A stretch of 16,587 nt of DNA from Smithellaceae bacterium (GCA_028704195.1 JAQVLL010000006.1:1-16587); one strand, 5' to 3'; positions 1 to 8,052 are shown, counted from the first letter of the stretch. The notes: generated by a model from the letters alone, not told the origin. A program made the numbers and translations.

Positions 1-1253
1 TCCACCCCGATTTTAACATGAAGGACTTTGTAATTTTCATTTTCACCCATATGGGCAATCTGGCTGATCCTTCCATGAATGCTACCTTCTTTAAGCTGGT
101 ACATCCCCCCTTTGATTCGCGTTTTGATAAAATCGGCCACGTCCTCAGCGATGATGCCATAAGGGATAAAGGTCCCCATTTTTTTCAGAGAAACGGGGGA
201 GGAGGAGGCTTTTGCTGTAATCAGCGGATCCTTCTTATCGACATCTTTGACGGCGAAACTTCCCGATATTTTGAAATCATCGACCACCAAATCCATTTTT
301 TCCAGGATGATTTCAGAAGGGGTGCGCTGTATGGTATAGTCAAGACTTACATCTTTCGGTGTGAGAGAGGCGTGAAACACTTCCGGGTATTGCAGGTTCA
401 GATTCTTTACGGCAACAGAACCTTCTGAACTGAATCGGCGGGCGTTTCCTTTGATACGGGCATCGATATTCAGGATCCCCGCTGTTTTACGGAAAGGCTG
501 ATACTTTGCGTAATACAGCCTGTATTGATCCATGCTCAGGCCCGTCGCGATGATCCTGGCATCGACGCTGCTGCTCATTAGAGATTTATCCTTGTCGGAA
601 AGACTGACGCTACCGTCGATGGACAATGTTCCCATCTTTCCCTGCTGATCGACGGTGCTCAGAAGATGAATATCCCTCGAGCGCCCAAAAAAGGGCTTTC
701 GGATGCGGAGACCAACATCCGTCAGATAGATTGTCCACCCTGACGGGATGATGTGATAATCGGTAAATGTCAACGCACCGTCACTGACGATCATTCTTCT
801 GATCTCAACGGGCGGGGTTTTTTGACTTTCCAGGAGGTCATCGATATTCAGGACGCCGTTACTGTCCCGATACAAAATGCCTGCCGGTTTCTCGAGATGC
901 ATTTTTTTGATCACAATTTTCCCCATCAGCAGGGGAAAGACGGCCACCTTCAAAGTAAGTCTCTCGATCGTCGCAAAGGTGTCCCTCCCGTTTTTTTCCC
1001 TGATCTCAATCCCCCTGAAAGTGAATGTCGGGCCAAAATAGAAAGAGAATTCTTGACTTTCATAGGACACTTCACGATCCAGTGTCTTGTTGAGAAAGGT
1101 AACGATATCCCCCTTGCGGGCATCAAGGTTGGACAATGTAAACAGAACGGCGGCGATGCCCGCTGCCGTGGAAATAAGCAGGAATGCTATAATGGCAAGG
1201 ATAAAAATCTTCTTCCGGGTTGTTTTTTTCATAAAGAAAGAAATCAAGGACAT
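1..1253 (-). CDS. AsmA-like inner-membrane-anchored periplasmic protein (partial, 3' end off window)
   Basis: The minus-strand frame is open from 1253 to the left edge without a stop, giving at least 417 residues; the C-terminus is missing. The N-terminus is short and basic (KKTTRKKIF), followed by one hydrophobic segment at about residues 15-38. The next 90 residues have the typical AsmA layout: a post-membrane stretch with NKTLDREV, then FRGIEI, then KPAGILYRDSNGVLNIDDLL. Beta-rich sequence follows. AsmA-family proteins are anchored in the inner membrane and span the periplasm; several are implicated in phospholipid transport to the outer membrane, which would suit the neighbouring envelope genes. 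That role is inferred from the family. The start is uncertain: ATG at 1253 lies directly after the T-run of the ssb terminator, and ATG at 1232 (MKKTTRKKIF) looks as likely. Neither has a good ribosome binding site. Membership of the wider AsmA/DUF748/YhdP-like group is likely; the exact subfamily is unresolved. Confidence 0.8.
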   Translation of the reverse strand, partial: MSLISFFMKKTTRKKIFILAIIAFLLISTAAGIAAVLFTLSNLDARKGDIVTFLNKTLDREVSYESQEFSFYFGPTFTFRGIEIREKNGRDTFATIERLTLKVAVFPLLMGKIVIKKMHLEKPAGILYRDSNGVLNIDDLLESQKTPPVEIRRMIVSDGALTFTDYHIIPSGWTIYLTDVGLRIRKPFFGRSRDIHLLSTVDQQGKMGTLSIDGSVSLSDKDKSLMSSSVDARIIATGLSMDQYRLYYAKYQPFRKTAGILNIDARIKGNARRFSSEGSVAVKNLNLQYPEVFHASLTPKDVSLDYTIQRTPSEIILEKMDLVVDDFKISGSFAVKDVDKKDPLITAKASSSPVSLKKMGTFIPYGIIAEDVADFIKTRIKGGMYQLKEGSIHGRISQIAHMGENENYKVLHVKIGV

Positions 1254-1290
1254 GATAATAAAAGCCTGACAGATCGATGTCTATCAGGCT
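1254..1290 (-). terminator. Rho-independent terminator after ssb
   Basis: Arms 1263-1272 and 1281-1290 form a 10-bp stem with one G-T wobble and an 8-base loop. Read on the minus strand it is followed by TTTTATTAT (1262-1254). It lies 30 bases past the ssb stop codon, so it is best read as the ssb terminator. Its T-run touches the first candidate start codon of the next minus-strand gene. Confidence 0.75.
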
Positions 1291-1319
1291 CTTGTTTATG
1301 TGATGATCTCAGGTAAACC

Positions 1320-1721
1320 TCAGAACGGAACATCATCCATCGGCGTGCCGCCGTTCTGCGCAGGAGCCGCTGCTGTATTGTCGGCCTTTCCCTGCCCCTT
1401 GGAGTCCAGCATTTTCATGTCGTTGGCCACAATTTCCGTTGTGTAACGCTTCACACCGTCTTTATCCTCCCATGCGCGCGTTTGAATGCGCCCCTCGATA
1501 AAAACCATTTTCCCTTTTATCAGGTAGTTGCCGCAGATTTCCGCCAGTTTACCAAACGTAACAATCCGATGCCACTCTGTTTTCTGAACTTTCTCCCCGT
1601 TTTTATCTTTCCATTGCTCATCAGTCGCCAGATTGAAGTTGGTAACCATGGTTCCGTCCGGTGTGTAACGCACCTCCGGATCCTTGCCCAGCCTGCCGAT
1701 CAAGATCGCCTTGTTGATCAT
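1320..1721 (-). CDS. ssb: Single-stranded DNA-binding protein
   Basis: This 133-residue protein binds single-stranded DNA during replication, repair and recombination, normally as a homotetramer. It opens with MINKAILIGRLGKDPEVRYT, the usual SSB start, and carries the OB-fold signature EWHRIVTFGKLAEI and later FIEGRIQTRAWEDKDG. A short Ala/Gln/Gly-rich linker leads to the acidic tip MDDVPF, which matches the partner-docking tail of bacterial SSBs (DDDIPF in E. coli). The frame stays open 21 codons upstream to 1784. The start at 1721 is chosen because it gives the family N-terminus and has a strong purine-rich ribosome binding site just before it (1725-1733 on the complement). It is read divergently from lysS, from its own promoter. 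Length is ordinary for the family. Here it is not next to rpsR or uvrA, its neighbours in many other bacteria. Confidence 0.97.
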   Translation of the reverse strand: MINKAILIGRLGKDPEVRYTPDGTMVTNFNLATDEQWKDKNGEKVQKTEWHRIVTFGKLAEICGNYLIKGKMVFIEGRIQTRAWEDKDGVKRYTTEIVANDMKMLDSKGQGKADNTAAAPAQNGGTPMDDVPF

Positions 1722-1724
1722 TTT

Positions 1725-1733
1725 CTTCCCCCC
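1725..1733 (-). promoter_or_regulatory. ssb ribosome binding site (sets the start)
   Basis: On the minus strand GGGGGGAAG lies three bases before ATG 1721. No comparable site precedes the longer in-frame start at 1784, so the 133-residue form is preferred. Confidence 0.7.
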
Positions 1734-1751
1734 TGTAAATAAAGTGGACGC

Positions 1752-1780
1752 ATCATACATAACAACCGCCCCGGAGGCAA
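1752..1780 (-). promoter_or_regulatory. Candidate sigma-70 promoter of ssb
   Basis: On the minus strand TTGCCT (1780-1775) and TATGAT (1757-1752) are separated by exactly 17 bases. Each matches consensus at four or five of six positions. Transcription would start near 1745, giving a leader of about 25 bases that includes the ribosome binding site. The fit of spacing and position to the ssb start is good, but it is based on pattern only. Confidence 0.6.
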
Positions 1781-1837
1781 ACACATTTTTTGCTCATTCA
1801 ACGCCGGATTCACGACGGGCCAAGCCCACAATCATGC

Positions 1838-1864
1838 TTGACTAATCATTAAAAAAAATATAGG
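1838..1864 (+). promoter_or_regulatory. Candidate promoter of lysS and possibly the downstream cluster
   Basis: TTGACT (1838-1843) is a near-perfect -35 box, followed by an A-rich tract. The -10 is less clear: TATAGG at 1859-1864 has only a 15-base spacer, and nothing better sits at 17. It is the only convincing -35 element in the gap on this strand. No other strong promoter was seen downstream as far as lpxK, so it may serve much of the cluster. Confidence 0.4.
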
Positions 1865-1894
1865 CAGATAAACTTTAGAAAAAGCGGAGAAATT

Positions 1895-3376
1895 ATGGAA
1901 GACAATGATCTTTTAAAGGTCCGCCTGGAAAAAATTGCGGCCTTAAAAGCTGCAGGCGTGGATCTATACCCCAATGATGCAAAGCCTCAAAATACCACAG
2001 CCGAAATCCTGGAAGGATTCGGCGGCAAAGACGGCGAATCCCTGGCCCGGCTGACAGAAAAATTTTCGCTGGCCGGCCGGCTGATGGCCATTCGCAGCTT
2101 CGGCAAGGCGGCATTTGTCAAACTTCAGGACCGCAAGGGTCAAATGCAATGCTATATTGCAAAAAACATCCTCAGCGAACAGGATTTTTCAATTTTTAAA
2201 AAGCTGGATATTGGCGACATCATTTATGTTTCCGGAAAGCTCTTTAGGACCAAAACCAATGAATTGACGCTGGAGGCCCAAACGCTTCGGCTGATGGCCA
2301 AATCGATTCACCCGTTGCCGGAAAAATGGCATGGCCTTACGGATATCGAAACAAGATACCGGCAGCGGCACCTGGATCTGATCTCCAATCCGGCGGTCAG
2401 GGAAATTTTTTACCGGCGCAGCCTGATCATAAAACTGATGAGGCAGTTCATGGACAATCACGACTTTCTGGAAGTGGAAACGCCCATGATGCAGCCGCGG
2501 GCCGGCGGCGCTGTCGCCCGTCCTTTCAAAACCCACCACAACGCACTGGACCAGGATCTTTACCTGCGCATTGCCCCCGAGCTCTATTTAAAACGCCTGG
2601 TCACCGGCGGGCTGGAAAGGGTTTATGAAATCAACCGCAACTTCCGAAACGAAGGCATCTCCACGTTTCATAACCCTGAATTCACCATGATGGAGTTCTA
2701 CTTAAGCTACGCCACTTACGAGGACCTGATGTCCTTAACGGAAGAATTATTCGTTTTCATCGCCCAAAACGTCTTCAACGGGCTTAGCTTTGCCTATCAG
2801 GGATCGGAAATCGACCTGACACCGCCGTGGCGGAGGCTTTCCGTCAACGATGCCCTTCTGCAGATAGCCGGCATGGAACCCGCCGATGTGAGTGACCCCG
2901 CAAAAACCATTGCATTTGCCCGCAGGGTAGGCTGCGATATCAAGGAAACGGACCCGCACGGAAAGATCTTGATGGCCATTTTCGACGAAGTGGTTGAAAA
3001 AAAGCTGATCCAGCCCACTTTTGTCACACAATATCCCGTGGCCGTCTCGCCGCTTTCCCGCCGGTCCAACACCGACCCGGAACTGGTTGACCGCTTTGAA
3101 CTCTATATTTCAGGCCGGGAAATTGCCAACGCTTTTTCCGAGTTGAACGATCCCGCCGATCAGCGTGAACGTTTTATGCAGCAGCTCAAGGAACGGGAAG
3201 CCGGGGATGATGAAGCACACGAAATGGATGAAGACTATGTCCGGACACTGGAATACGGCATGCCGCCAACCGCCGGGGAAGGCATCGGCATTGACAGGCT
3301 GATCATGCTCTTTACCGATTCAGCATCCATTCGGGACGTCATATTGTTCCCGCTTTTGAGAACCAGACAGGAATGA
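1895..3376 (+). CDS. lysS: Lysyl-tRNA synthetase, class II
   Basis: This 493-residue cytoplasmic enzyme charges tRNA-Lys with lysine using ATP. The N-terminal OB-fold anticodon-binding domain covers about residues 55-135 (FSLAGRLMAIRSFGKAAF). The class II catalytic domain follows. Motif 1 lies around FLEVETPMM (192-199). Motif 2 is RNFRNEGISTFHNPEFTMME (248-267). Motif 3 is GEGIGIDRLIMLF near 461-473. The Asn-rich EIANAFSELNDP stretch before motif 3 is characteristic of LysRS and separates it from AspRS and AsnRS. The protein is full length for the family. The start has CGGAGA at 1885-1890, five bases before the ATG. It heads a plus-strand series of envelope genes, with 59 bases before lolC/E. 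This housekeeping gene next to lolCD and bamA is, from memory, a recurrent arrangement in deltaproteobacteria. Confidence 0.97.
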   Translation: MEDNDLLKVRLEKIAALKAAGVDLYPNDAKPQNTTAEILEGFGGKDGESLARLTEKFSLAGRLMAIRSFGKAAFVKLQDRKGQMQCYIAKNILSEQDFSIFKKLDIGDIIYVSGKLFRTKTNELTLEAQTLRLMAKSIHPLPEKWHGLTDIETRYRQRHLDLISNPAVREIFYRRSLIIKLMRQFMDNHDFLEVETPMMQPRAGGAVARPFKTHHNALDQDLYLRIAPELYLKRLVTGGLERVYEINRNFRNEGISTFHNPEFTMMEFYLSYATYEDLMSLTEELFVFIAQNVFNGLSFAYQGSEIDLTPPWRRLSVNDALLQIAGMEPADVSDPAKTIAFARRVGCDIKETDPHGKILMAIFDEVVEKKLIQPTFVTQYPVAVSPLSRRSNTDPELVDRFELYISGREIANAFSELNDPADQRERFMQQLKEREAGDDEAHEMDEDYVRTLEYGMPPTAGEGIGIDRLIMLFTDSASIRDVILFPLLRTRQE

Positions 3377-3435
3377 GACACGCTCCGGAATTGATAAAAC
3401 GGTAAATCCGTGTTTATCCGACAGGATATTTTTTA

Positions 3436-4722
3436 ATGCCCTACGAGTTTTTCATCAGCAGAAGGTACATGAGAGCGAAACGCAAGCAGGTTTTTGTTTC
3501 GATCATCACCTTTATATCGATTTTCGGGATTTTTCTCGGCGTCGCCGCTCTGATCATCGTGCTGGCCGTCATGAACGGCTTTGAAGAAGATCTGCGCACC
3601 AAAATTTTAGGAATCAAATCTCATATCGAAGTCACAGCCAGTATGAACGCGCCCATGAAAAATTACCATGTGATCCGGGAAGAAATCGACAAAACACCGG
3701 GCGTCGTCGCTTCCACACCCTTTATTTACACGGAGGCTATGGTCCGGGGCAACAACAGTGTTACCGGCCTTGTCATCCGGGGTCTGGATACGCAAAGTTC
3801 GCCCAAAGTGATTCACCTGGGAAAAGTTCGGGAAGGCAGCCTTGAGCATCTCAACACCATTCCCGAAGACGCGTTGAAAGAACTGCCTGACGCCGACAGG
3901 GGCCTGGCCGGCATCGTGATCGGCAAGGAAATGGCAAAAAACATGGGGATTTTTCTGTACGACACCATCACCATCATTTCCCCGGCCGGCGGCATTACCA
4001 CCCCGATGGGCATGGTACCCCGCATGAAAAAATTTGTCGTGGTGGGCATCTTCGAATCCGGGTTTTATGAATACGATTCCAAGCTGGCTTTTCTTTCGCT
4101 GAAAAGCTGCCAGGAATTTTTAGACATGGGAGACTCCGTCACGGGAATCGATATCGTCGTCAACGATATCTACAAGGCGGATGTGATCGCCCGACACATT
4201 CAAAACAGGCTGGGCTTCCCCTTCTTCACGCAAAACTGGATGCAGATGAATAAAAACCTGTTTTCAGCGCTCAGGCTGGAAAAACGTGTGATGTTTATCA
4301 TTCTGAGCCTGATCGTACTGGTGGCCGCTTTCAACATCATCAGCGCCCTGATAATGGTCGTCATGGAAAAAAACAAGGATATTGCCATTTTAAAATCCAT
4401 GGGGGCAACGTCCACCACCATTATGAAGATATTTATTTATCAGGGACTGATTGTCGGAGTGGTCGGCACTTTTTTCGGATGCATCGCCGGTCTTTTAATT
4501 GCCTTGAATTTACAAAAGATTTCTCTGTTTGTGGAAAAAATCTTTCATTTTAAAATTCTGCCCGGAGACGTCTATTATTTGAGCGAGCTTCCTTCCAAGG
4601 TCAATTATTCAGATGTGGTTACCATTGTGATTGGAACGATACTTATTTGTTTTATATCAACCATTTATCCGTCTTTTCGCGCTTCGAGGCTGGATCCGGC
4701 TGAAGCCCTGAGGTACGAATAA
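3436..4722 (+). CDS. lolC: Lipoprotein-releasing ABC transporter permease, LolC/LolE family
   Basis: This 428-residue inner-membrane subunit belongs to the complex that extracts outer-membrane lipoproteins from the inner membrane and hands them to LolA. It has the family layout: a short cytoplasmic N-terminus (PYEFFISRRYMRAKRK), TM1 at about 20-46 ending in the signature AVMNGFEEDLRTKILG, a large periplasmic domain (47-283), then three TM segments near 284-310, 332-358 and 393-412. The cytoplasmic ATPase-coupling stretch KNKDIAILKSMGA (312-324) lies between TM2 and TM3. The C-terminus SRLDPAEALRYE is typical. Only one permease gene is present, where E. coli has lolC and lolE, so it may act as a homodimer like LolF; LolC is the family name rather than a proven one-to-one equivalent. 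AGGA at 3423-3426, nine bases before the start, may be partly hidden in a small hairpin (3415-3428). lolD follows after 20 bases. Confidence 0.92.
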   Translation: MPYEFFISRRYMRAKRKQVFVSIITFISIFGIFLGVAALIIVLAVMNGFEEDLRTKILGIKSHIEVTASMNAPMKNYHVIREEIDKTPGVVASTPFIYTEAMVRGNNSVTGLVIRGLDTQSSPKVIHLGKVREGSLEHLNTIPEDALKELPDADRGLAGIVIGKEMAKNMGIFLYDTITIISPAGGITTPMGMVPRMKKFVVVGIFESGFYEYDSKLAFLSLKSCQEFLDMGDSVTGIDIVVNDIYKADVIARHIQNRLGFPFFTQNWMQMNKNLFSALRLEKRVMFIILSLIVLVAAFNIISALIMVVMEKNKDIAILKSMGATSTTIMKIFIYQGLIVGVVGTFFGCIAGLLIALNLQKISLFVEKIFHFKILPGDVYYLSELPSKVNYSDVVTIVIGTILICFISTIYPSFRASRLDPAEALRYE

Positions 4723-4742
4723 TCCATGAAGCGCGGGTAAAC

Positions 4743-5414
4743 ATGATTATACTGGACAATTTATCGAAAACCTTTATAAAAGACGGCAATAGAATTGAAG
4801 TCTTGCGAAATTTAAAACTTGAGGTTAAAAAGGGAGATTCTTTGGCCGTCCTGGGGGTTTCCGGCGCCGGCAAAAGCACGCTCATTCATATTCTAGGCAC
4901 GCTGGATCATCCGACATCGGGTACGCTGCTGATAGGCGGCAACAATGTTTTTGAATGGGGTGAAAAAAAAATGGCCTCGTTCCGCAACAGAACGATAGGC
5001 TTTATATTTCAGTTTAATAATCTGCTGCCGGAATTTACAGCACTGGAAAACGCGATGATGCCGGCGCTGATCAGCGGGCTTGCCAGAAATCAGGCAGCGG
5101 ACAAAGCGCTTCAATTGCTTCGGGAAGTGGGGCTGGAGCATCGAGTGAAGCACAAACCCGGCGAACTGTCGGGAGGTGAACAGCAGCGCGTCGCCATCGC
5201 CCGCGCTCTGGTGATGGAACCGGAAATCCTGCTGGCCGACGAGCCGACAGGAAATCTTGACACGGAAACAGGAAAAAAGATAGAAGACATCCTGGTTCAT
5301 TTGAACAAAGAAAAAAAAATAACCTTAGTTGTTGTGACGCACAACAACCTGTTGGCAGACAGGATGTCCAAGAGGATCGGCCTACGTGATGGGGAGATTT
5401 ATGATATTCAATAA
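4743..5414 (+). CDS. lolD: Lipoprotein-releasing ABC transporter ATPase LolD
   Basis: This 223-residue cytoplasmic ATPase powers lipoprotein release by the LolC/E-type permease encoded just upstream. It shows a full nucleotide-binding domain: Walker A GVSGAGKST (38-46), Q-loop region FQFNNLLPEFTALEN (about 89-103), ABC signature LSGGEQQRVAIARAL (142-156), Walker B ILLADEPTGNLD (162-173) and switch histidine in VVVTHNN. The LLPEFTALEN stretch after the Q-loop is nearly the same as in E. coli LolD and favours LolD over MacB or FtsE, which belong to the same superfamily. The start at 4743 has only a weak ribosome binding site (GCGGG), so coupling to lolC/E translation is likely. The last 14 bases overlap the start of bamA. 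Confidence 0.94.
   Translation: MIILDNLSKTFIKDGNRIEVLRNLKLEVKKGDSLAVLGVSGAGKSTLIHILGTLDHPTSGTLLIGGNNVFEWGEKKMASFRNRTIGFIFQFNNLLPEFTALENAMMPALISGLARNQAADKALQLLREVGLEHRVKHKPGELSGGEQQRVAIARALVMEPEILLADEPTGNLDTETGKKIEDILVHLNKEKKITLVVVTHNNLLADRMSKRIGLRDGEIYDIQ
5391..5396 (+). promoter_or_regulatory. bamA ribosome binding site inside lolD (sets the bamA start)
   Basis: GGGGAG lies four bases before ATG 5401, within the last codons of lolD. It favours 5401 over the in-frame GTG 5386 and ATG 5389, which lack a site at proper spacing. It also implies that bamA translation is coupled to lolD. Confidence 0.65.
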
Positions 5415-8052
5415 AAAAGCATTTCAGGTGTTGTTGGTTGCATTTCTTTGCGTTTTTTTCCTTCTTGCTCAAGCCCGTGCGGAAAACATCAAAAGAATAT
5501 GCATTCTGCCGTTTGAAGTACATGCAGGAGACCAAAGCATGAATCTGCAGGAATCCTTTTACAATCATCTGATCAATGAATTTCAAAAAGAAAGTACCAT
5601 TGAAGTTGTCAGGGCGGATGATTATGCCGGAAGCAACGCGGCCGTTACGAAAAGCAAAGCCATCTCGACAGGAAGGTCCCTGAAAGCGGATTATGTGGTC
5701 ACCGGCAGCATCACGCAGTTTGGTGAAACCCTGAATATTGACGCGCAAATCATCAATATTGAGCAGGAGAAAATCTTTCCGTCCGCATCTGTCCAGGGAA
5801 AAGAATCCACCGGCCAGGAAGCGCTGGCGGCCGAAATTAAAACGGCACTGCTGGCCCATACGGGTTTTCTCGATACCATTGCCCGGATCGATATCGAGGG
5901 CAATCGCAGTGTCGGGGCGGAGGCCGTCCGGCAGCAGCTGCGCAGCAAGGCGGGCAACCCCTTAAGCGAAGAAAATATCTCAGCAGACATCAAAACCATT
6001 TATAAAATGGGTTTATTTGAAGACGTCAGCGCAAAAGTGACATCAGAAGCGGAAGGCAAGGTGCTGACCTTCACGGTAGTCGAATCGGGGCTGATATCGG
6101 AAATCAGGCTGATCGGCAACAAGAAGCTGGACCGGGACGACATTCTGGGTGTCATGACCGTCAAAACCCGGCAAAACCTCAATCAGGGGAAAATTAAGGA
6201 AGACATTGAAAAAATCAAAGCGCTTTACGATTCCAAAGGCTACTACAATGCCGAAATCAGCGACCGCATCGAAAAAGAAGGCGAAAAAAATTATGTGCTG
6301 ATTCTGGATATTCAGGAGAACAAGCGGGTCTATATCCGTTCGATTACGTTTGAGGGAAATGAAGCGTTCACCACAAAAGAACTTCTCAAACAGATGAGCA
6401 CAAAAAAGCGAACGTTGCTGGGGTTCTTTACCGACGATGGAATTCTTCAGGGCAATCAGCTCAGGCAGGATATTCAGAAAATATCCTCTTTTTATTTCAA
6501 CAACGGTTTTATCAACTCCCAGGTTGGCGAACCCGACGTCACTCACGATGCGAAAGGTATTTACATCAAGATCACCGTTCAGGAAGGCAAAAGATTCAAC
6601 GTCGGCAAAGTTGAAATTTCCGGGGACGAGATTGGAATATCCAGGGAAAGTTTATTTGCTCTTTTAAAAACAAAAGAAGGAAAGAACTATAACCGCGAAG
6701 CGGTGATGAAAGATATTGAAACCATCACGGTGGCGGCCAACGACGAAGGCTATGCCCACGCCGATGTCACTCCAAAAGTCGTCACGCATGATACCGAACA
6801 GCTTGTTGACATCAATTTTCTACTGTCCAAGGGCGAACCCGTTCACATTGCACGCATCGGTATTTCGGGTAACACCGTCACCCGTGACAAAGTAATCCGG
6901 CGGCAGCTGGCCATTGTGGAAGGCGATTTATATTCCACCACGAAACTGAAACAAAGTTATAACAACTTAAACGCGCTGCGTTATTTTGAAGAAGTCGATT
7001 TCCAGACGGAAAAAGCTCCGGACAACAAAATGGACATCAACATCCGGGTAAAAGAAAAAAATACGGGCATGTTCATGATCGGCGCGGGATACAGCGCCGT
7101 TGACCAGGCTATAGTTATGGCACAGGTCTCCCAGCAGAATTTTCTGGGCTACGGGCAGATCTTAAGCCTCAAAGCTTCCCTGGGCTCCAAAACCAACAAC
7201 TATGAACTGTCCTTCATCGAACCCTGGCTCTTCGATCTGCCGCTGTGGACCAAAGCCGACGTCTGGAAATACAAGAAGGAATACGACTCCTACACGCTGG
7301 ATACAAAAGGGGCCGGAATTACCTTTGCTTACCCGATCTGGAAAAGAATCAGCGGCTCGATCGGCTACCGGTTCAGTATGGACAACATTCAGGACGTTAA
7401 TTTCTTAACGGCCTCTACTTACATCCTGGCCCAGGAAGGAGAAAGAACAACCAGCTCGGTCACTGTCGGTCTGGGGTATGACACGACCGACGATAACATG
7501 TTTCCCACCAAGGGTATCAAGGCCAGCGCTTCCATACAGCACGCGGGAACCCCGTTTGGCGGCAACACGCACTTTACCAAATATTCCGGTTATGCAGCCG
7601 GTTATTATCCGCTCTTCTGGGACATTGTTTTAGGTGCAAAAGGACGTATCGGATATTTGCAGAATAATGATGACAGTGACTTCAGTCTTCCCATTTACGA
7701 AAGATACGTTCTGGGGGGCATCAACTCTCTGCGCGGTCTGCGCTATGTGGGCCCGACCAATCCCGGAACCAGCGACGTGGTTGGCGGCACCACCATGCTG
7801 ACGTTCTCTCTGGAAGTTGTTTTCCCTCTGATCAAAGACGCCGGCATGAAAGGCGTTGTATTCTATGATGCAGGCAACACCTGGAACAGCGGTTACCATC
7901 TGGACGACTTAAGAATGACGGCCGGCGCCGGCATCCGCTGGTACTCACCCATCGGACCTTTGCGACTCGAATACGGCTACGTGCTCGATCGGAAGGGCTT
8001 AAATGACGACGCCACGGGCCGCTGGGAATTTACGATCGGCATGTTCATGTAG
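5401..8052 (+). CDS. bamA: Outer-membrane protein assembly factor BamA (Omp85) with an extra N-terminal domain
   Basis: This 883-residue protein folds and inserts beta-barrel proteins into the outer membrane. A signal peptide covers residues 1-27, with a likely cut after AQARA. Residues 28 to about 155 form an added domain not found in E. coli BamA, with ILPFEVHAGD, then LKADYVVTGSITQFGETLNI, resembling the TolB-N/CsgG/LpoB-type fold. Five POTRA repeats follow at about 157-229, 230-306, 307-395, 396-477 and 478-553. Each has the hallmark IxxIxxxGN-type first strand (for example IARIDIEGN, IARIGISGN) or a close variant. The 16-strand barrel runs from about 555 to the end. The loop-6 motif is LRGL (777-780), with Arg778 and Gly779 kept where most Omp85 proteins have VRGF or VRGY. 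The C-terminus WEFTIGMFM is a plausible beta-signal. It is longer than E. coli BamA (about 810 residues) by about the size of the extra domain. ATG 5401 gives a clean signal peptide and overlaps lolD by 14 bases. Confidence 0.95.
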   Translation: MIFNKKAFQVLLVAFLCVFFLLAQARAENIKRICILPFEVHAGDQSMNLQESFYNHLINEFQKESTIEVVRADDYAGSNAAVTKSKAISTGRSLKADYVVTGSITQFGETLNIDAQIINIEQEKIFPSASVQGKESTGQEALAAEIKTALLAHTGFLDTIARIDIEGNRSVGAEAVRQQLRSKAGNPLSEENISADIKTIYKMGLFEDVSAKVTSEAEGKVLTFTVVESGLISEIRLIGNKKLDRDDILGVMTVKTRQNLNQGKIKEDIEKIKALYDSKGYYNAEISDRIEKEGEKNYVLILDIQENKRVYIRSITFEGNEAFTTKELLKQMSTKKRTLLGFFTDDGILQGNQLRQDIQKISSFYFNNGFINSQVGEPDVTHDAKGIYIKITVQEGKRFNVGKVEISGDEIGISRESLFALLKTKEGKNYNREAVMKDIETITVAANDEGYAHADVTPKVVTHDTEQLVDINFLLSKGEPVHIARIGISGNTVTRDKVIRRQLAIVEGDLYSTTKLKQSYNNLNALRYFEEVDFQTEKAPDNKMDINIRVKEKNTGMFMIGAGYSAVDQAIVMAQVSQQNFLGYGQILSLKASLGSKTNNYELSFIEPWLFDLPLWTKADVWKYKKEYDSYTLDTKGAGITFAYPIWKRISGSIGYRFSMDNIQDVNFLTASTYILAQEGERTTSSVTVGLGYDTTDDNMFPTKGIKASASIQHAGTPFGGNTHFTKYSGYAAGYYPLFWDIVLGAKGRIGYLQNNDDSDFSLPIYERYVLGGINSLRGLRYVGPTNPGTSDVVGGTTMLTFSLEVVFPLIKDAGMKGVVFYDAGNTWNSGYHLDDLRMTAGAGIRWYSPIGPLRLEYGYVLDRKGLNDDATGRWEFTIGMFM

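Noticed and set aside
753..1316. Plus-strand open frame of 187 codons opposite the AsmA-like gene
   Set aside because: Its product has no family features, whereas the minus-strand frame gives a membrane anchor and AsmA-type sequence across the whole region.
1482..1742. Plus-strand frame opposite ssb
   Set aside because: It is fully covered by a clear ssb on the other strand and has no family features.
4726..4740. Four-codon ATG-to-TAA mini-frame between lolC/E and lolD
   Set aside because: It has no ribosome binding site, and frames this short are expected by chance.
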